Positions 19,609 through 29,009 of a DNA stretch of 64,000 nucleotides are shown piece after piece. This DNA is from Paenalicyclobacillus ferrooxydans (GTDB lineage Bacteria > Bacillota > Bacilli > Alicyclobacillales > Alicyclobacillaceae): the NCBI RefSeq assembly GCF_001399675.1, contig NZ_LJCO01000038.1:1-64000 (forward strand). The letters run 5' to 3'. How positions within the stretch are numbered: position 1 is the first letter of the stretch; every line of letters begins with the position of its first letter. Position numbers and translations under genes: made by a program. The notes below the pieces were generated by a model. That model was not told where the DNA came from and ran no database searches. It saw only the letters and a list, made by a program, of their open reading frames with translations.

Positions 19609-19802
19609 CCGCCCTCTCGTCTTGTCGTCCCACGAGACTGATAATCTCATAGCATGACTCATCACACTGAATTGTAACGTTTCTCGCCTATCTTGACCAA
19701 CTCTTTGTCCTTGCAGCTTTTGTCTTTGCAGTTGATGCGTGATCTTTTCCACTGCGCCCTCGAGTTGTTTACGGTACAATATTCGTCAAAGGAGGCCTGA
19801 CC

Positions 19803-20849
19803 ATGTCGCCCTCAAACGAAACCACAGGACTCACCGCGCGACCTCTCATGGACACCTTGGGGCGTGCACTCGTCGACCTCAGGATTTCCGTGACCGATCG
19901 CTGTAATTTTCGCTGTCGTTACTGCATGCCACGGGAAGTGTTCGGACCGGATTTTGCTTTTTTGCCTCATGAAGACCTCCTCACGTTTGAGGAAATTGTC
20001 AGACTTTCCTCGGTCTTTGCTAAGGCTGGCGTCAAGAAACTCCGAATTACTGGCGGCGAGCCTCTACTTCGCCGAGACCTTGAACAGCTGATTGCCATGC
20101 TGGCGAAAACGCCAGGCATTCAGGATATCGCACTGACGACAAACGGGTCTCTGTTAACTCAAAAGCGTGCACAGGACCTTAAGGAAGCGGGCCTGCGCCG
20201 CGTGACAGTCAGCCTGGATTCCTTGAGAGACGAAGTCTTTATGGCGATGAATGATGTTCGGTTCCCGGTACAGAAAGTCCTTGAGGCCATAAGAGCAGCA
20301 GAAGCAGCCGGTCTGGCTCCCGTAAAAATCAATATGGTAGTGAAACGGGGAGTCAATGAGCAAGACGTTCTGGAAATGGCTGAATATTTCCGAGGGTCCG
20401 GACACATCGTCCGATATATCGAATACATGGATGTAGGAAACAGCAATGGCTGGCGGATGGACGATGTGGTCCCTGCGAGCGAAATTCTTGAACGGATCCA
20501 TGCAAAATGGCCTCTGCATGCCATTGCTCCACACCGCCCGGGCGAGGTGGCAACAAGGTACGTCTACGATGACGGCGGCGGCGAAATTGGAATTATTGCC
20601 TCCGTAACGAGAGCCTTCTGCGGAACCTGCACGCGGGCACGCCTATCGCCGGAAGGCCAGTTGTTCACATGTCTGTTTAGTGGTCGCGGGCACGATTTCC
20701 GCGCACGTCTCCGTCGCGGCGAAACGGACGAGCAACTGTTTGACTATCTGGCGTCAATCTGGAATATCCGCCGAGACCGCTACTCGGAAATGAGAACCGA
20801 AGCAACTCATCGCCGAAAAAAAGTAGAGATGTCCCACATTGGGGGTTGA
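19803..20849 (+). CDS. moaA: GTP 3',8-cyclase (molybdenum cofactor)
   Basis: A 348-residue radical SAM enzyme that makes the first intermediate of molybdopterin from GTP. The N-terminal cluster motif is CNFRCRYC (Cys34, 38, 41), followed by KLRITGGEPLLRRDL. The C-terminal cluster motif FCGTCTRARLSPEGQLFTC is complete. The extreme C-terminus ends in GG, as the family requires. The start ATG has AAAGGAGG 9 nt upstream. It is alone here; moeA lies 40 kb to the right and the molybdoenzyme narGHJI 10 kb to the right. Confidence 0.97.
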   Translation: MSPSNETTGLTARPLMDTLGRALVDLRISVTDRCNFRCRYCMPREVFGPDFAFLPHEDLLTFEEIVRLSSVFAKAGVKKLRITGGEPLLRRDLEQLIAMLAKTPGIQDIALTTNGSLLTQKRAQDLKEAGLRRVTVSLDSLRDEVFMAMNDVRFPVQKVLEAIRAAEAAGLAPVKINMVVKRGVNEQDVLEMAEYFRGSGHIVRYIEYMDVGNSNGWRMDDVVPASEILERIHAKWPLHAIAPHRPGEVATRYVYDDGGGEIGIIASVTRAFCGTCTRARLSPEGQLFTCLFSGRGHDFRARLRRGETDEQLFDYLASIWNIRRDRYSEMRTEATHRRKKVEMSHIGG

Positions 20850-20910
20850 GCTTCACCTCAGTGAATCCATCGCTCAGCGACTCGTACCCGTACTTGAGTC
20901 GATTTGAAAA

Positions 20911-20949
20911 AAGGCAGTGCCGCTGGTCTCAAACCAACGACACTGCCTT
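20911..20949. terminator. bidirectional terminator between moaA and fabG
   Basis: A stem AAGGCAGTG ... CACTGCCTT with inner pairing (TGGT / ACCA). On the minus strand it is followed by a T6 run, so it best serves the acyl-CoA cluster; on the plus strand the tail is weak. Confidence 0.8.
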
Positions 20950-21057
20950 GCTTTCCATCAAATTTCTATGAAATGTCCATCGACTTCTATACTACTCAAG
21001 TTCCTGTTAAGTCGTCTACAAGTCAGCTTCCCATCAACTTCTCTACCAAGTCGATGA

Positions 21058-21816
21058 TTAGCGAGGGCCGCCCGCGATGTAGATGACCTGACCCGAGACA
21101 TAGCTCGAATCTTCACTTACCAGGAATGCAACCACGTTCGCGATGTCTTCCGGTTTGCCTACCCGACGCAACGGAATCTGCTCGGCAGCCATCTTCTTGA
21201 ACTGTTCCGGGTCCGCGCCAACGCGTTCTGCGGTAGCTTTGGTCATTTCGGTATCAATGAACCCTGGTGCCACAGCATTGACATTAATGTTGAATGGTCC
21301 AAGTTCAATCGCCAACGTGCGGGTAAACCCTTGCAGACCCATTTTCGCAGCGGAGTAGTTCGCCTGTCCACGGTTGCCAAGTGCACTGGTGCTGCTGGTA
21401 TTCACAATTTTGCCGTATTTTTGATTGACCATGTAGGACTGAACTGCCTTGCTGCACAGGAATGCTCCTTTGAGATGAACATTTATAACAGTATCCCAAT
21501 CGGACTCGGTCATTTTGAATAACAGGTTGTCCCGAATGACACCTGCATTGTTGACGAGAATATCAATGTGGCCAAAGTCATCGGCGACCTTCTTGACTGC
21601 TTGCTGCACCTGATCGGCTTGGCTGACATCGCAACCGATGCCAACTGCAGTTCCGCCAGCCTGCTGGATGGCTGCCACAGTCTCAGCCGTATCGGCTTCA
21701 CGGAGATCAATCACCGCTACGGCCGCTCCATCTGCCGCTAAACGTTTTGCAGTTGCTGCACCAATGCCGCGGCCTGCACCTGTTACGATTGCTACTCTTC
21801 CTGTCAAATTCCCCAT
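21058..21816 (-). CDS. SDR, 3-oxoacyl-ACP/acyl-CoA reductase type
   Basis: A 252-residue short-chain dehydrogenase with cofactor motif TGAGRGIG (12-19), NNAG (~90), catalytic Ser ... YSAAKMG (Tyr-x-x-x-Lys) and the C-terminal YVSGQVIYIAGG. The sequence is close to FabG/PhaB enzymes that reduce 3-oxoacyl thioesters with NADPH. It is the last gene of a catabolic run (kinase, two MaoC proteins, acyl-CoA dehydrogenase), so a 3-hydroxyacyl-CoA dehydrogenase role is as likely as fatty acid synthesis. Confidence 0.9.
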   Translation of the reverse strand: MGNLTGRVAIVTGAGRGIGAATAKRLAADGAAVAVIDLREADTAETVAAIQQAGGTAVGIGCDVSQADQVQQAVKKVADDFGHIDILVNNAGVIRDNLLFKMTESDWDTVINVHLKGAFLCSKAVQSYMVNQKYGKIVNTSSTSALGNRGQANYSAAKMGLQGFTRTLAIELGPFNINVNAVAPGFIDTEMTKATAERVGADPEQFKKMAAEQIPLRRVGKPEDIANVVAFLVSEDSSYVSGQVIYIAGGPR

Positions 21817-21860
21817 GTTGAATCCTCCTTTTATCGAACTGTCTGCAATCTAGCATTCTT

Positions 21861-22919
21861 CTACGAATCAATTTCGACGGCGTGCTCAATCAGACCTCTC
21901 GCAACTTGCCCTAGGGACGCAAAACGCTCATCCTTCGTTTGCCCCCGCTTCCACCGGAAGTAGATCTGTTGACAGATAACCGCCACTTTGAACGTCGCGA
22001 ACATGAGGTAATAACCCATCTTGCTGACATCGCGGCCCGTTTGCGTTGCGTATGCCTGAATCATGTCTTCGCGAGTGACCATGCCTTTGATGTGCTCTAG
22101 TCCACCCGTGAAGTGCAGCATGACTTCTGGATCCCCAGCTTGTGCCCAGTAGCTCAAGGTCGTTCCGAGGTCTGTCAGCGGATCGCCAACGGTAGCCATT
22201 TCCCAGTCAACAACTGCGGTCACTTGGCCCGGTGCCCCCGGTGCCAACAACATGTTGTTCAGCTTCAAGTCATTGTGCACGACGGTTGGACTGAGTGAGG
22301 TGGGAATCGAAGCGGTTAACTTCCTTTTCACCTCATCTGCAGCCGGAATCTCGTCTGTCTTCGCCTTCTCGTAGCGGCCTATCCACCCGGTGACCTGACG
22401 CTCCAGGTACCCATCCGGGTGAACCATCTCTGAGAGATGTGTCGACTTGTAATCAATTGCATGGAGTTTGGCCAATGTATCGATGGGGCTCATTGAAATC
22501 CGTCGGGCATTCTCCGGAGTAGGCTCGAACACATCCGGCCACTCTCTATCGATGACAATTCCCTGCCGACGCTCCATCAACTGGAAGGGAGCTCCAATGA
22601 TGCCGTCATCATCGCAAAACAGAATCGGCTCCGGTGCAAGCGGAAAAACGGGATGGACAGCTCGCAAAATCTGAAACTCTCTAGCCATATCGTGCGCCTT
22701 CGCGGCGACCGGGCCAAGCGGCGCCCGACGCAATACTGCCTCCGTCCCGCCCGAGCGAACCAGATAGGTCAAGTTTGAATGTCCAGCCGCGAACTGCTCA
22801 ATTTCGATGTCTGTACCGAACATCTTCGGTAACTGAGACTGTAAGTAGCGAGCGAGCACATCTTGGTTCAGTTCTTCTCCAGGACGTACGGAGATGAGTT
22901 CAGAATGGTGACTGCTCAA
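21861..22919 (-). CDS. APH-type kinase associated with acyl-CoA dehydrogenase
   Basis: A 352-residue aminoglycoside-phosphotransferase-fold protein. It shows HSNLTYLV (ATP loop), the catalytic HNDLKLNNML and the metal-binding VVDWEMATVGDPLTDLG. This subfamily is found beside, or fused to, ACAD10/11-type dehydrogenases; LvaA of Pseudomonas putida belongs here and phosphorylates 4-hydroxyacyl-CoA. An ACAD10/11-like dehydrogenase is encoded 1 kb upstream on the same strand, which supports that role. It is not expected to confer aminoglycoside resistance. Confidence 0.88.
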   Translation of the reverse strand: MSSHHSELISVRPGEELNQDVLARYLQSQLPKMFGTDIEIEQFAAGHSNLTYLVRSGGTEAVLRRAPLGPVAAKAHDMAREFQILRAVHPVFPLAPEPILFCDDDGIIGAPFQLMERRQGIVIDREWPDVFEPTPENARRISMSPIDTLAKLHAIDYKSTHLSEMVHPDGYLERQVTGWIGRYEKAKTDEIPAADEVKRKLTASIPTSLSPTVVHNDLKLNNMLLAPGAPGQVTAVVDWEMATVGDPLTDLGTTLSYWAQAGDPEVMLHFTGGLEHIKGMVTREDMIQAYATQTGRDVSKMGYYLMFATFKVAVICQQIYFRWKRGQTKDERFASLGQVARGLIEHAVEIDS

Positions 22920-22943
22920 GACCTCGACCTCCTTTGCTGCCCG

Positions 22944-23360
22944 TCAGTTGTGATACGTCAAAAACTCTGCGTCACCCGAGACAACCTGATCGCCCTTGTC
23001 ATTTGCAGCCCAAATCTCGGCAAACACACGTTGACCGCCAGCCTCATTTTCCACTCTCGTTACCGTACCGCTGCAGGTGATGGTATCCCCCGGACGAACC
23101 ATCTGCTTAAAGCGAACGCCAAAGTCGACGAGGGTTCCTTCGGTACCGACGAGGTCAGTCAGCATTTGACCCACGAACGCCATCGTTAACATGCCATGTG
23201 CGATCACGCCGCCAAGACCCGCCTTCACAGCAAACTCTTCAACTGTATGAATCGGATTAAAATCCCCAGATGCGCCGGAGTACATCACCAATTGAGTTTT
23301 AGTGACTGGCGGTTTTGTCAAAGCCTGTAGTGTATCGCCTTCTGCAAACTGCATCGCCAT
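22944..23360 (-). CDS. MaoC-like hydratase
   Basis: A 138-residue hotdog-fold protein with the hydratase-2 pattern SGDFNPIHTVEEFA...GVIAHGMLTMAFVGQ, including the Asp-His catalytic pair. It would hydrate or dehydrate 2-enoyl/3-hydroxyacyl thioesters. It follows another MaoC-family gene by about 20 nt. The tandem of an N-terminal-type and a C-terminal-type MaoC protein suggests a heteromeric hydratase. Confidence 0.9.
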   Translation of the reverse strand: MAMQFAEGDTLQALTKPPVTKTQLVMYSGASGDFNPIHTVEEFAVKAGLGGVIAHGMLTMAFVGQMLTDLVGTEGTLVDFGVRFKQMVRPGDTITCSGTVTRVENEAGGQRVFAEIWAANDKGDQVVSGDAEFLTYHN

Positions 23361-23378
23361 CTCAATCTGCCTCCTCTC

Positions 23379-23822
23379 TTAAGCTCCCCGGTAGATTATC
23401 GTGGACTTTGACTGAACAACAGGATTACCGGCTTCATCGGCTGCCGTCTGTTCGTACACGAGGAATGTCATGTTCCCAAGCTTCCCGCTCCGTTCAAACA
23501 CGTCCACCAGCTTTCGTGAACAATACAAGACATCCCCCGCGAAAATGGGTCGAAAGTAACGAAACCGTTCGTCGCCGTGGATCAGTCCTTTAGCTTCAAA
23601 CTTCATCCCTTCGATCGCGCCGTAGTCAAAGGTGCGGGAGAATGTCGGGGGTGCAATGATCTTGCCATACCGACTCGCCGCGGCCGCCTCTTCATTCAAG
23701 TAAAGCGGATTAGCATCCCCGATAGCCTGCGCAAACTTGCGGATAGCACCCTTTTCGACCTCGTTCTTCACCGGCTTCGAGGCCTTATTCAGAAACGCTC
23801 GAAACTCATCAGAAGTCATCAC
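23379..23822 (-). CDS. MaoC N-terminal-domain protein (FAS1-like dehydratase)
   Basis: A 147-residue hotdog protein of the MaoC_dehydratas_N type, with FAQAIGDANPLYLNEEAA...IIAPPTFSRTF in place of the catalytic HGM motif. Such subunits usually pair with an active MaoC partner, encoded here by the next gene, to form a (3R)-hydroxyacyl thioester dehydratase or enoyl-CoA hydratase. Confidence 0.88.
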   Translation of the reverse strand: MMTSDEFRAFLNKASKPVKNEVEKGAIRKFAQAIGDANPLYLNEEAAAASRYGKIIAPPTFSRTFDYGAIEGMKFEAKGLIHGDERFRYFRPIFAGDVLYCSRKLVDVFERSGKLGNMTFLVYEQTAADEAGNPVVQSKSTIIYRGA

Positions 23823-23912
23823 AGCTCACTCCTTCGTTATAGATTCGGCAGATTTCTCATAGACTTGGCAGAATTTCTACACGTCTGTGTTGACGAGAGT
23901 GCCGTAACTCGA

Positions 23913-25139
23913 CTACTGCTCCTTCTTGGCAGCCGCTTTCAGTTCCATCCGTGCGATGGAATCGCGATGAACCTCGTCAGGCCCGTCTGCTAGGCGCAAA
24001 GTCCGGATATTGGCCCAAGCTGCCGCCAGCGGGAAATCATCACTCACGCCGGCCCCACCAAACGCCTGGATCGCCCGGTCGATGACGCGCAGCGCCACGT
24101 TTGGAGCCACGACCTTAATCATGGCGATCTCCTTACGCGCTGCCTTATTGCCAACCTTGTCCATCATGTCGGCGGCTTTCAGGGTCAGAAGTCTCGCCTG
24201 CTCGATCTCGATGCGCGAATCGGCGATCCACTCCCGAATGACGCCTTGATCGGCTAAGCGCTTGCCAAACGCAACACGGTTCGAAACGCGATCGACCATG
24301 AGCTCGAGGGCTCTTTCTGCCATACCGATAGAGCGCATGCAGTGGTGGATCCGACCTGGTCCCAAACGGCCCTGTGCGATAGCAAAACCTTTTCCCTCAC
24401 CCCACAGAATGTTTTTCGCCGGAACACGCACGTTGTTGTAGGAGATTTCAGCGTGACCGTGTGGAGCGTGATCGTACCCGAACACATTCAGAACGCGCTC
24501 GATCTTGACCCCTGGCGTATCAAGTGGGACCAGAATCATCGACTGCTGCTCGTGACGCGCGGCCGTCGGGTCGGTCTTGCCCATCACAATGGCAATCTTG
24601 CAACGGGGATCCCCCGCCCCGGATGACCACCATTTCCGCCCGTTGATGATATATTCATCTCCATCGCGGACAATGCTCGCTTGGATGTTGGTCGCATCAG
24701 AAGATGCGACTTCGGGTTCGGTCATCGAGAAACAGGAACGGATGGAGCCGTCGAGCAGCGGCAGCAACCACATCTGTTGCTGCTCCTCATTGCCGTACTC
24801 TGCGAGTACTTCCATATTGCCAGTGTCCGGCGCATTGCAGTTGAATACCTCAGGAGCAATCGGGGAGCCGCCCATAATCTCGGCGAGAGGGGCATACTCG
24901 AGATTGGTCAGACCTGCACCATACCGCTCGTTTGGAAGAAACAGGTTCCAGAGTCCAGCGGCTTTGGCCTGCTCCTTCATTTCCTCCATGATGGGTGGAA
25001 TCTGCCACCTGGATTCCCCTGCCTCCAGTTGTGCCTGATAGACCTTTTCGTTTGGAATGACGACCTCGCTCATGAACGCCTTCAACTTGGCTTCCAGTGC
25101 CTTTACCTTCTCCGAAGGTTCAAAGTCCACATCTTCCAT
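23913..25139 (-). CDS. acyl-CoA dehydrogenase, ACAD10/11-like
   Basis: About 408 residues, flavoprotein of the acyl-CoA dehydrogenase fold. The middle has [18 protein letters not shown] (FAD and substrate loop). The C-terminal half has [36 protein letters not shown] and [11 protein letters not shown], which match ACAD10/11 rather than short- or medium-chain enzymes. With the APH kinase gene this suggests the hydroxyacyl-CoA phosphorylation and elimination chemistry of LvaA/LvaC. The start is uncertain: ATG at 25139, an in-frame GTG three codons later that sits better behind AGGAG, or TTG at 25160. Confidence 0.92.
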   Translation of the reverse strand: MEDVDFEPSEKVKALEAKLKAFMSEVVIPNEKVYQAQLEAGESRWQIPPIMEEMKEQAKAAGLWNLFLPNERYGAGLTNLEYAPLAEIMGGSPIAPEVFNCNAPDTGNMEVLAEYGNEEQQQMWLLPLLDGSIRSCFSMTEPEVASSDATNIQASIVRDGDEYIINGRKWWSSGAGDPRCKIAIVMGKTDPTAARHEQQSMILVPLDTPGVKIERVLNVFGYDHAPHGHAEISYNNVRVPAKNILWGEGKGFAIAQGRLGPGRIHHCMRSIGMAERALELMVDRVSNRVAFGKRLADQGVIREWIADSRIEIEQARLLTLKAADMMDKVGNKAARKEIAMIKVVAPNVALRVIDRAIQAFGGAGVSDDFPLAAAWANIRTLRLADGPDEVHRDSIARMELKAAAKKEQ

Positions 25140-25283
25140 CTCCTGTCCATTCAGTCGCAATCTCCTGCTCGTTCAGTCGCAATGATTACTGTTTAACGCA
25201 ATAACCATCGTTCAAATGACAACTGTCCTGAAAACGATGATTGATGCGCCCTGTTCAACTGGCAACTGTCATGCGAACGATGA

Positions 25284-26045
25284 TTACCGCTTAAACGATG
25301 TCACGCCGTCATCTACGTGATACACCTGGCCGTTGCAAAATGAGGCCTCATCGCTTGCAAGGAAAGCGACCAGGTTTGCTACCTCGGAAGGCTGGCCAAC
25401 CCGCCTTCGCATCTGCGCCTTTTGAATCTCCTTCCACAGCGCGGGGTTTTCCTTCCATCCCGCAATGATTCCGGTTTCAATCAGGCCGGGCGCAATCGCT
25501 ACGACGCGAATATCGTACGGTGCCAACTCCAGTGCGGCAGCCTTCGTCATCATGACAACGGCCCCCTTGCTGGCGTGATAGGGAAACTGCAATCGATCGG
25601 CGATGACGCCGTAGACCGACGCGGTATTGATGATCACTCCGCCGCCGCCTTGTTCACGCAGTCGCCTTCCTGCTGCTTTAATGCCGTAGAAGACGCCGTG
25701 CTGGTTAATGCTGACAGTCCGATGATATTCCTCCACTGGCATATCGATGACCGAGACCTGCTGGTTCCCTACCCCTGCATTGTTAAACATGATATCGATC
25801 CGACCGTACTGCCGGACAGCCTCTTGCACGAGGTCTTCGACACTCTCGTACGATGCGGTATCGACGTGGACAAAGGACGCCGTTCCGCCTGCCTCTTCGA
25901 TTTCAGCGACCGTTGCCACACCGCCCTCATCCACGATGTCGCCAACAACCACCTTTGCACCTTCGCTTGCCAAACGAAGTGCGCTCGCTCGCCCAATACC
26001 GCTTCCTGCGCCGGTCACCACCGCGATCTTGCCTTCAAATCGCAT
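25284..26045 (-). CDS. SDR oxidoreductase
   Basis: A 253-residue short-chain dehydrogenase with TGAGSGIG (11-18), NNAGVGN, Ser-Val-Tyr region ending YHASKGA (catalytic Tyr and Lys) and C-terminal CNGQVYHVDDG. The Asp after the second strand (VVGDIVDE) favours NAD+. It sits between two acyl-CoA dehydrogenase genes on the same strand, so it probably oxidises a hydroxyacyl intermediate; the substrate is unknown. Confidence 0.88.
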   Translation of the reverse strand: MRFEGKIAVVTGAGSGIGRASALRLASEGAKVVVGDIVDEGGVATVAEIEEAGGTASFVHVDTASYESVEDLVQEAVRQYGRIDIMFNNAGVGNQQVSVIDMPVEEYHRTVSINQHGVFYGIKAAGRRLREQGGGGVIINTASVYGVIADRLQFPYHASKGAVVMMTKAAALELAPYDIRVVAIAPGLIETGIIAGWKENPALWKEIQKAQMRRRVGQPSEVANLVAFLASDEASFCNGQVYHVDDGVTSFKR

Positions 26046-26068
26046 GCAAATCCTCCTCTCGTTTTGAG

Positions 26069-27208
26069 CTACTTGCCAAGACGGCTAGCAATGATGTTCT
26101 TTTGAATCTCCGAGGTTCCTTCGTAGATTCGGGTGATACGCGCATCACGATAGAAGCGCTCAATTGGGTACTCCGCAATGTAACCAACGCCGCCGTGAAT
26201 CTGTACGGCCTTGTCTGCAACGCGGTTGTAAACCTCAGATGCATACAACTTCAACATCGCGGCTTCTTTAATCGTCGGCATGCCCTCGTCCATCATCCAG
26301 GCCACGCGGTATAAGAGTGATCGGAGTGTCTCCACCTCGACCGCCATGTCAGCCAAGTAGTGCTGGATGACTTGCTGCTCAAAGATGGGCTTGCCAAACT
26401 GTTTCCGCTCATGGGCGTAGCGGATCGACATGTCGAGTAAGTACTCTGACGAGCCTAAGCATCTTGCTGCGAGACCTGCTCGTCCGTTGGCGAGGATCTT
26501 CAGCGCATTGACGTATCCCATGCCGACGGTGCCAAGCACGTTTTCCTCTGGAACTTCCAGGTTGTCAAAATAGAGTTGGGCTGTCTGTGACCCATGGAGT
26601 CCCATCTTCTTTTCGACACTGCCGACATGAAATCCAGGGAACGTCTTCTCGACGATGAACGACGTGATGCCTTTGCTGCCCTGGGATTTGTCAGTAACGG
26701 CCATGACGGTAAAGACATTTGCAATGGGAGCATTCGTGCAGTAGATTTTCTGACCGTTTAAGATATAACGGTCACCCTGCTTCACGGCTGTCGTCTGAAT
26801 GGCAGCAGCGTTCGAACCTGCTTGCGGCTCGGTTAACGCAAACGCCCCAATCCACTCACCAGAGGACATTTTGGGAAGGTAACGGGATCGCTGCTCATCG
26901 TTGCCCAGTTCGACGATGCCTACCGATCCGATACCGTTATGCGCCCCGAGAATGGTGGTGTAGCCGTTTATGGTCTTGCCGAGTTCTTCAAAGACTGCTG
27001 ACTTACCGACCATGTTCAGGCCCATACCGCCGTATTCTTCGGGGATCGAGATGCCAAACAATCCAATACGCTTCGATTTCTCGAGGATATCGTCAGGAAC
27101 ACGATCTTCCTGTTCAATCTGCATGGCCTTTGGTTCAACTTCGTTGGCGATAAAGTCGCGGACAGTCTCTTTCATGGCTGCAACATCGGGATCGAGTCGA
27201 AAATCCAT
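26069..27208 (-). CDS. acyl-CoA dehydrogenase
   Basis: A 379-residue flavoprotein of normal length. It shows IGAFALTEPQAGSNAAAIQT (FAD loop), RAGLAARCLGSSEYLLD and the C-terminal HGGVGYIAEYPIERFYRDARITRIYEGTSEIQ. The residue before YRDAR and the IYEGTSE motif are as in short- and medium-chain enzymes. It performs alpha,beta-dehydrogenation of acyl-CoA and passes electrons to ETF, which is not encoded here. A good AGGA-type site lies before ATG at 27208. Confidence 0.93.
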   Translation of the reverse strand: MDFRLDPDVAAMKETVRDFIANEVEPKAMQIEQEDRVPDDILEKSKRIGLFGISIPEEYGGMGLNMVGKSAVFEELGKTINGYTTILGAHNGIGSVGIVELGNDEQRSRYLPKMSSGEWIGAFALTEPQAGSNAAAIQTTAVKQGDRYILNGQKIYCTNAPIANVFTVMAVTDKSQGSKGITSFIVEKTFPGFHVGSVEKKMGLHGSQTAQLYFDNLEVPEENVLGTVGMGYVNALKILANGRAGLAARCLGSSEYLLDMSIRYAHERKQFGKPIFEQQVIQHYLADMAVEVETLRSLLYRVAWMMDEGMPTIKEAAMLKLYASEVYNRVADKAVQIHGGVGYIAEYPIERFYRDARITRIYEGTSEIQKNIIASRLGK

Positions 27209-27262
27209 ACCTCATCACATCCATTTTCCTCAGTGTCATCTGCGGATATAGCCGCGGTTTGA

Positions 27263-27292
27263 GCGTCTGGCATAGCGTCTGGCATAGCGTCT
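27263..27292. repeat. 12-bp tandem repeat, 2.5 copies
   Basis: GCGTCTGGCATA is repeated at 27263 and 27275, and a partial GCGTCT follows at 27287. Flanking it, AGCCGCGGTTT occurs at about 27250 and again at about 27302. The region is otherwise empty. Confidence 0.8.
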
Positions 27293-27369
27293 CTCTGGGA
27301 GAGCCGCGGTTTTACCACGCAAGAAGACAGGATTCTTTAAAGCATGCACGGCCTGTTTCGTGTTTCGTG

Positions 27370-27846
27370 TCAGGAGTTTCGGGGACGCCTGTGATAGAAC
27401 GTGCCCGTTCCGGTCGCTACCAGGTTCCCTTGGTCATCCCGCACCTCACAGCGCGTTGAGTTCACCTGACCGCCTGCATGAACAACTTCGCCTCGCGCGA
27501 TGAGCTGGCTTCCACGTCCAGGCAAGTGGTACCGAACGGATAAGTCCAAGGTAACTCCTGGTCTCTGGGCATGTGTGTAACTCGCCATGCCCATCACGTT
27601 GTCACACAGAAATGCAGTGATACCCCCGTGTACCATCTTCCCAGGGTTCATTACCATCGGAGCGACCGGAATGACAATGCTGGATTCTTGCTCGTTGGCA
27701 GCCATGCGGTCTTCGCTTAAAAAGTAGTGCAAGAAGTAGAGTCCCTCTTCACGAGTCCGCTTCTGTGCATCTGCCGCCCGCAGTGCCATCTCCAGGTCTT
27801 CTGTGTCGTACTTCGCCAGTTCATTCAATAGCTCGGCTTTGGTCAC
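27370..27846 (-). CDS. PaaI-type hotdog thioesterase
   Basis: A 158-residue protein with an N-terminal ~45-residue helical extension followed by a hotdog domain. The thioesterase pattern is MVMNPGKMVHGGITAFLCDNVMGMA (HGG with Asp 8 residues later), then LDLSVRYHLPG and CEVRDDQGNLVATGTGTFYHR. It would hydrolyse an acyl-CoA. It lies between acyl-CoA dehydrogenase and SDR genes of the same cluster. Confidence 0.88.
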   Translation of the reverse strand: MTKAELLNELAKYDTEDLEMALRAADAQKRTREEGLYFLHYFLSEDRMAANEQESSIVIPVAPMVMNPGKMVHGGITAFLCDNVMGMASYTHAQRPGVTLDLSVRYHLPGRGSQLIARGEVVHAGGQVNSTRCEVRDDQGNLVATGTGTFYHRRPRNS

Positions 27847-27957
27847 TATCTATTCACTCTTTCCCCACTCCATGTGGAATCTTTCGCTTTGAAGCGTTTT
27901 CATATGATGCTGCATCCGACCGTTTGGTAGATCAAATGCGAGATTAAAAGCTTTTGT

Positions 27958-28731
27958 TTACTTTGCGGTTCCACCGCCGTCAACAGCCAGGACCTGGCCT
28001 GTTACGTAATCAGATGCGGCGGATGCAAAATAGAGTGCTGCCCCTTGAAGGTCTCTCTCTCCGCCAATACGATGCAAAGGTGTCGATTGGATAATCCGGT
28101 CTCCGCCGTAGGCCAGCACGTCTTTGGTCATCTTCGTCAAGAAAAATCCAGGGGCAATTGCGTTGACATAGATATTGTAGCGTGCCCATTTCACAGCAAG
28201 ATCACGCGTTAATGCAATGATACCACCCTTGCTGGCACTGTATCCAACTGCGTCAAGACCTTCTGGTTCTGAGCCGCGAAGCCCTGCAACGGAAGCGATG
28301 TTCAAAATCTTGCCGCCGCCGTTCTCTTTCATAAACCTTCCGACAGCCTGAGACATTAAAAAGCTGCCTGTCAGGTTTGTCTGCATCACTTTTTGCCACG
28401 CATCGTATGGCATGTCTAGTGCAGGTGCCCCCCAGGAAGCTCCACTGTTGTTAACGAGGATATCGATTTTTCCGAAGTGATCGAGTGCCTGCTGCACCGC
28501 CTGATTCACTGAGTTGGGATCGGTCACGTCAAGTTGGACTGCTAAAGCCTCTCCGCCGGCGGCCTCGAGTTGTTCTTTGACCTGTTTGCAGTTTTCTACG
28601 CGACGTGAACACAGAACGACCTTTGCACCAGCCTCCACATAGGCCTCAGCGATCTGTTGTCCCAAACCTCTACCGCCGCCCGTAATCACGGCCACCTTGT
28701 CTTTAAGTCGGAATAAATCGAATACGTCCAT
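27958..28731 (-). CDS. SDR oxidoreductase, gluconate 5-dehydrogenase-like
   Basis: A 257-residue short-chain dehydrogenase: LFRLKDKVAVITGGGRGLGQQ (cofactor loop 18-25), NNSGASWG, YSASKGG (catalytic Tyr/Lys) and YVTGQVLAVDGG. The N-terminal FRLKDKVAV opening is typical of the gluconate 5-dehydrogenase/2-deoxygluconate group, but the neighbours are acyl-CoA genes, so the substrate is open. It is the first gene of the minus-strand cluster and its promoter lies right of 28731. Confidence 0.88.
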   Translation of the reverse strand: MDVFDLFRLKDKVAVITGGGRGLGQQIAEAYVEAGAKVVLCSRRVENCKQVKEQLEAAGGEALAVQLDVTDPNSVNQAVQQALDHFGKIDILVNNSGASWGAPALDMPYDAWQKVMQTNLTGSFLMSQAVGRFMKENGGGKILNIASVAGLRGSEPEGLDAVGYSASKGGIIALTRDLAVKWARYNIYVNAIAPGFFLTKMTKDVLAYGGDRIIQSTPLHRIGGERDLQGAALYFASAASDYVTGQVLAVDGGGTAK

Positions 28732-28931
28732 GTCATCACCTCTACTAGGTTTCTCGTTGACCGAATTTCTCGTGTACCAGATTTCTGATAACCTGCGAAC
28801 TTCCTGTTCTCATCGAACACCGTAATGTCGGACACTTCAATTATACGAGAAAGATTGCACGATTGACTATTGACTTCGGTGTAGATTCTTTAAACTTGTG
28901 CGAGAAAGTAGAGAATGGGTGGCGAGGGTCG
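28732..28931. other. intergenic, promoter region of the acyl-CoA cluster
   Basis: No gene seen. Reading right to left it should contain the promoter of the SDR gene. The sequence near 28745-28790 has imperfect repeats of a TTTCTCGT/TTTCTG-type motif. Confidence 0.4.
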
Positions 28932-28979
28932 TTTAGCTGTTTAGCTGTTTAGCTGTTTAGCTGCTTAGCTGCTTAGCTG
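28932..28979. repeat. 8-bp tandem repeat, 6 copies
   Basis: Four TTTAGCTG units (28932, 28940, 28948, 28956) are followed by two CTTAGCTG units (28964, 28972). AGCTG with CTTAG makes each unit partly self-complementary (TAGCT/AGCTA-like). It directly borders the 51-bp array. Confidence 0.9.
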
Positions 28980-29009
28980 CTGACCGGGTCGTGGAACGGG
29001 GTCTGAGGC

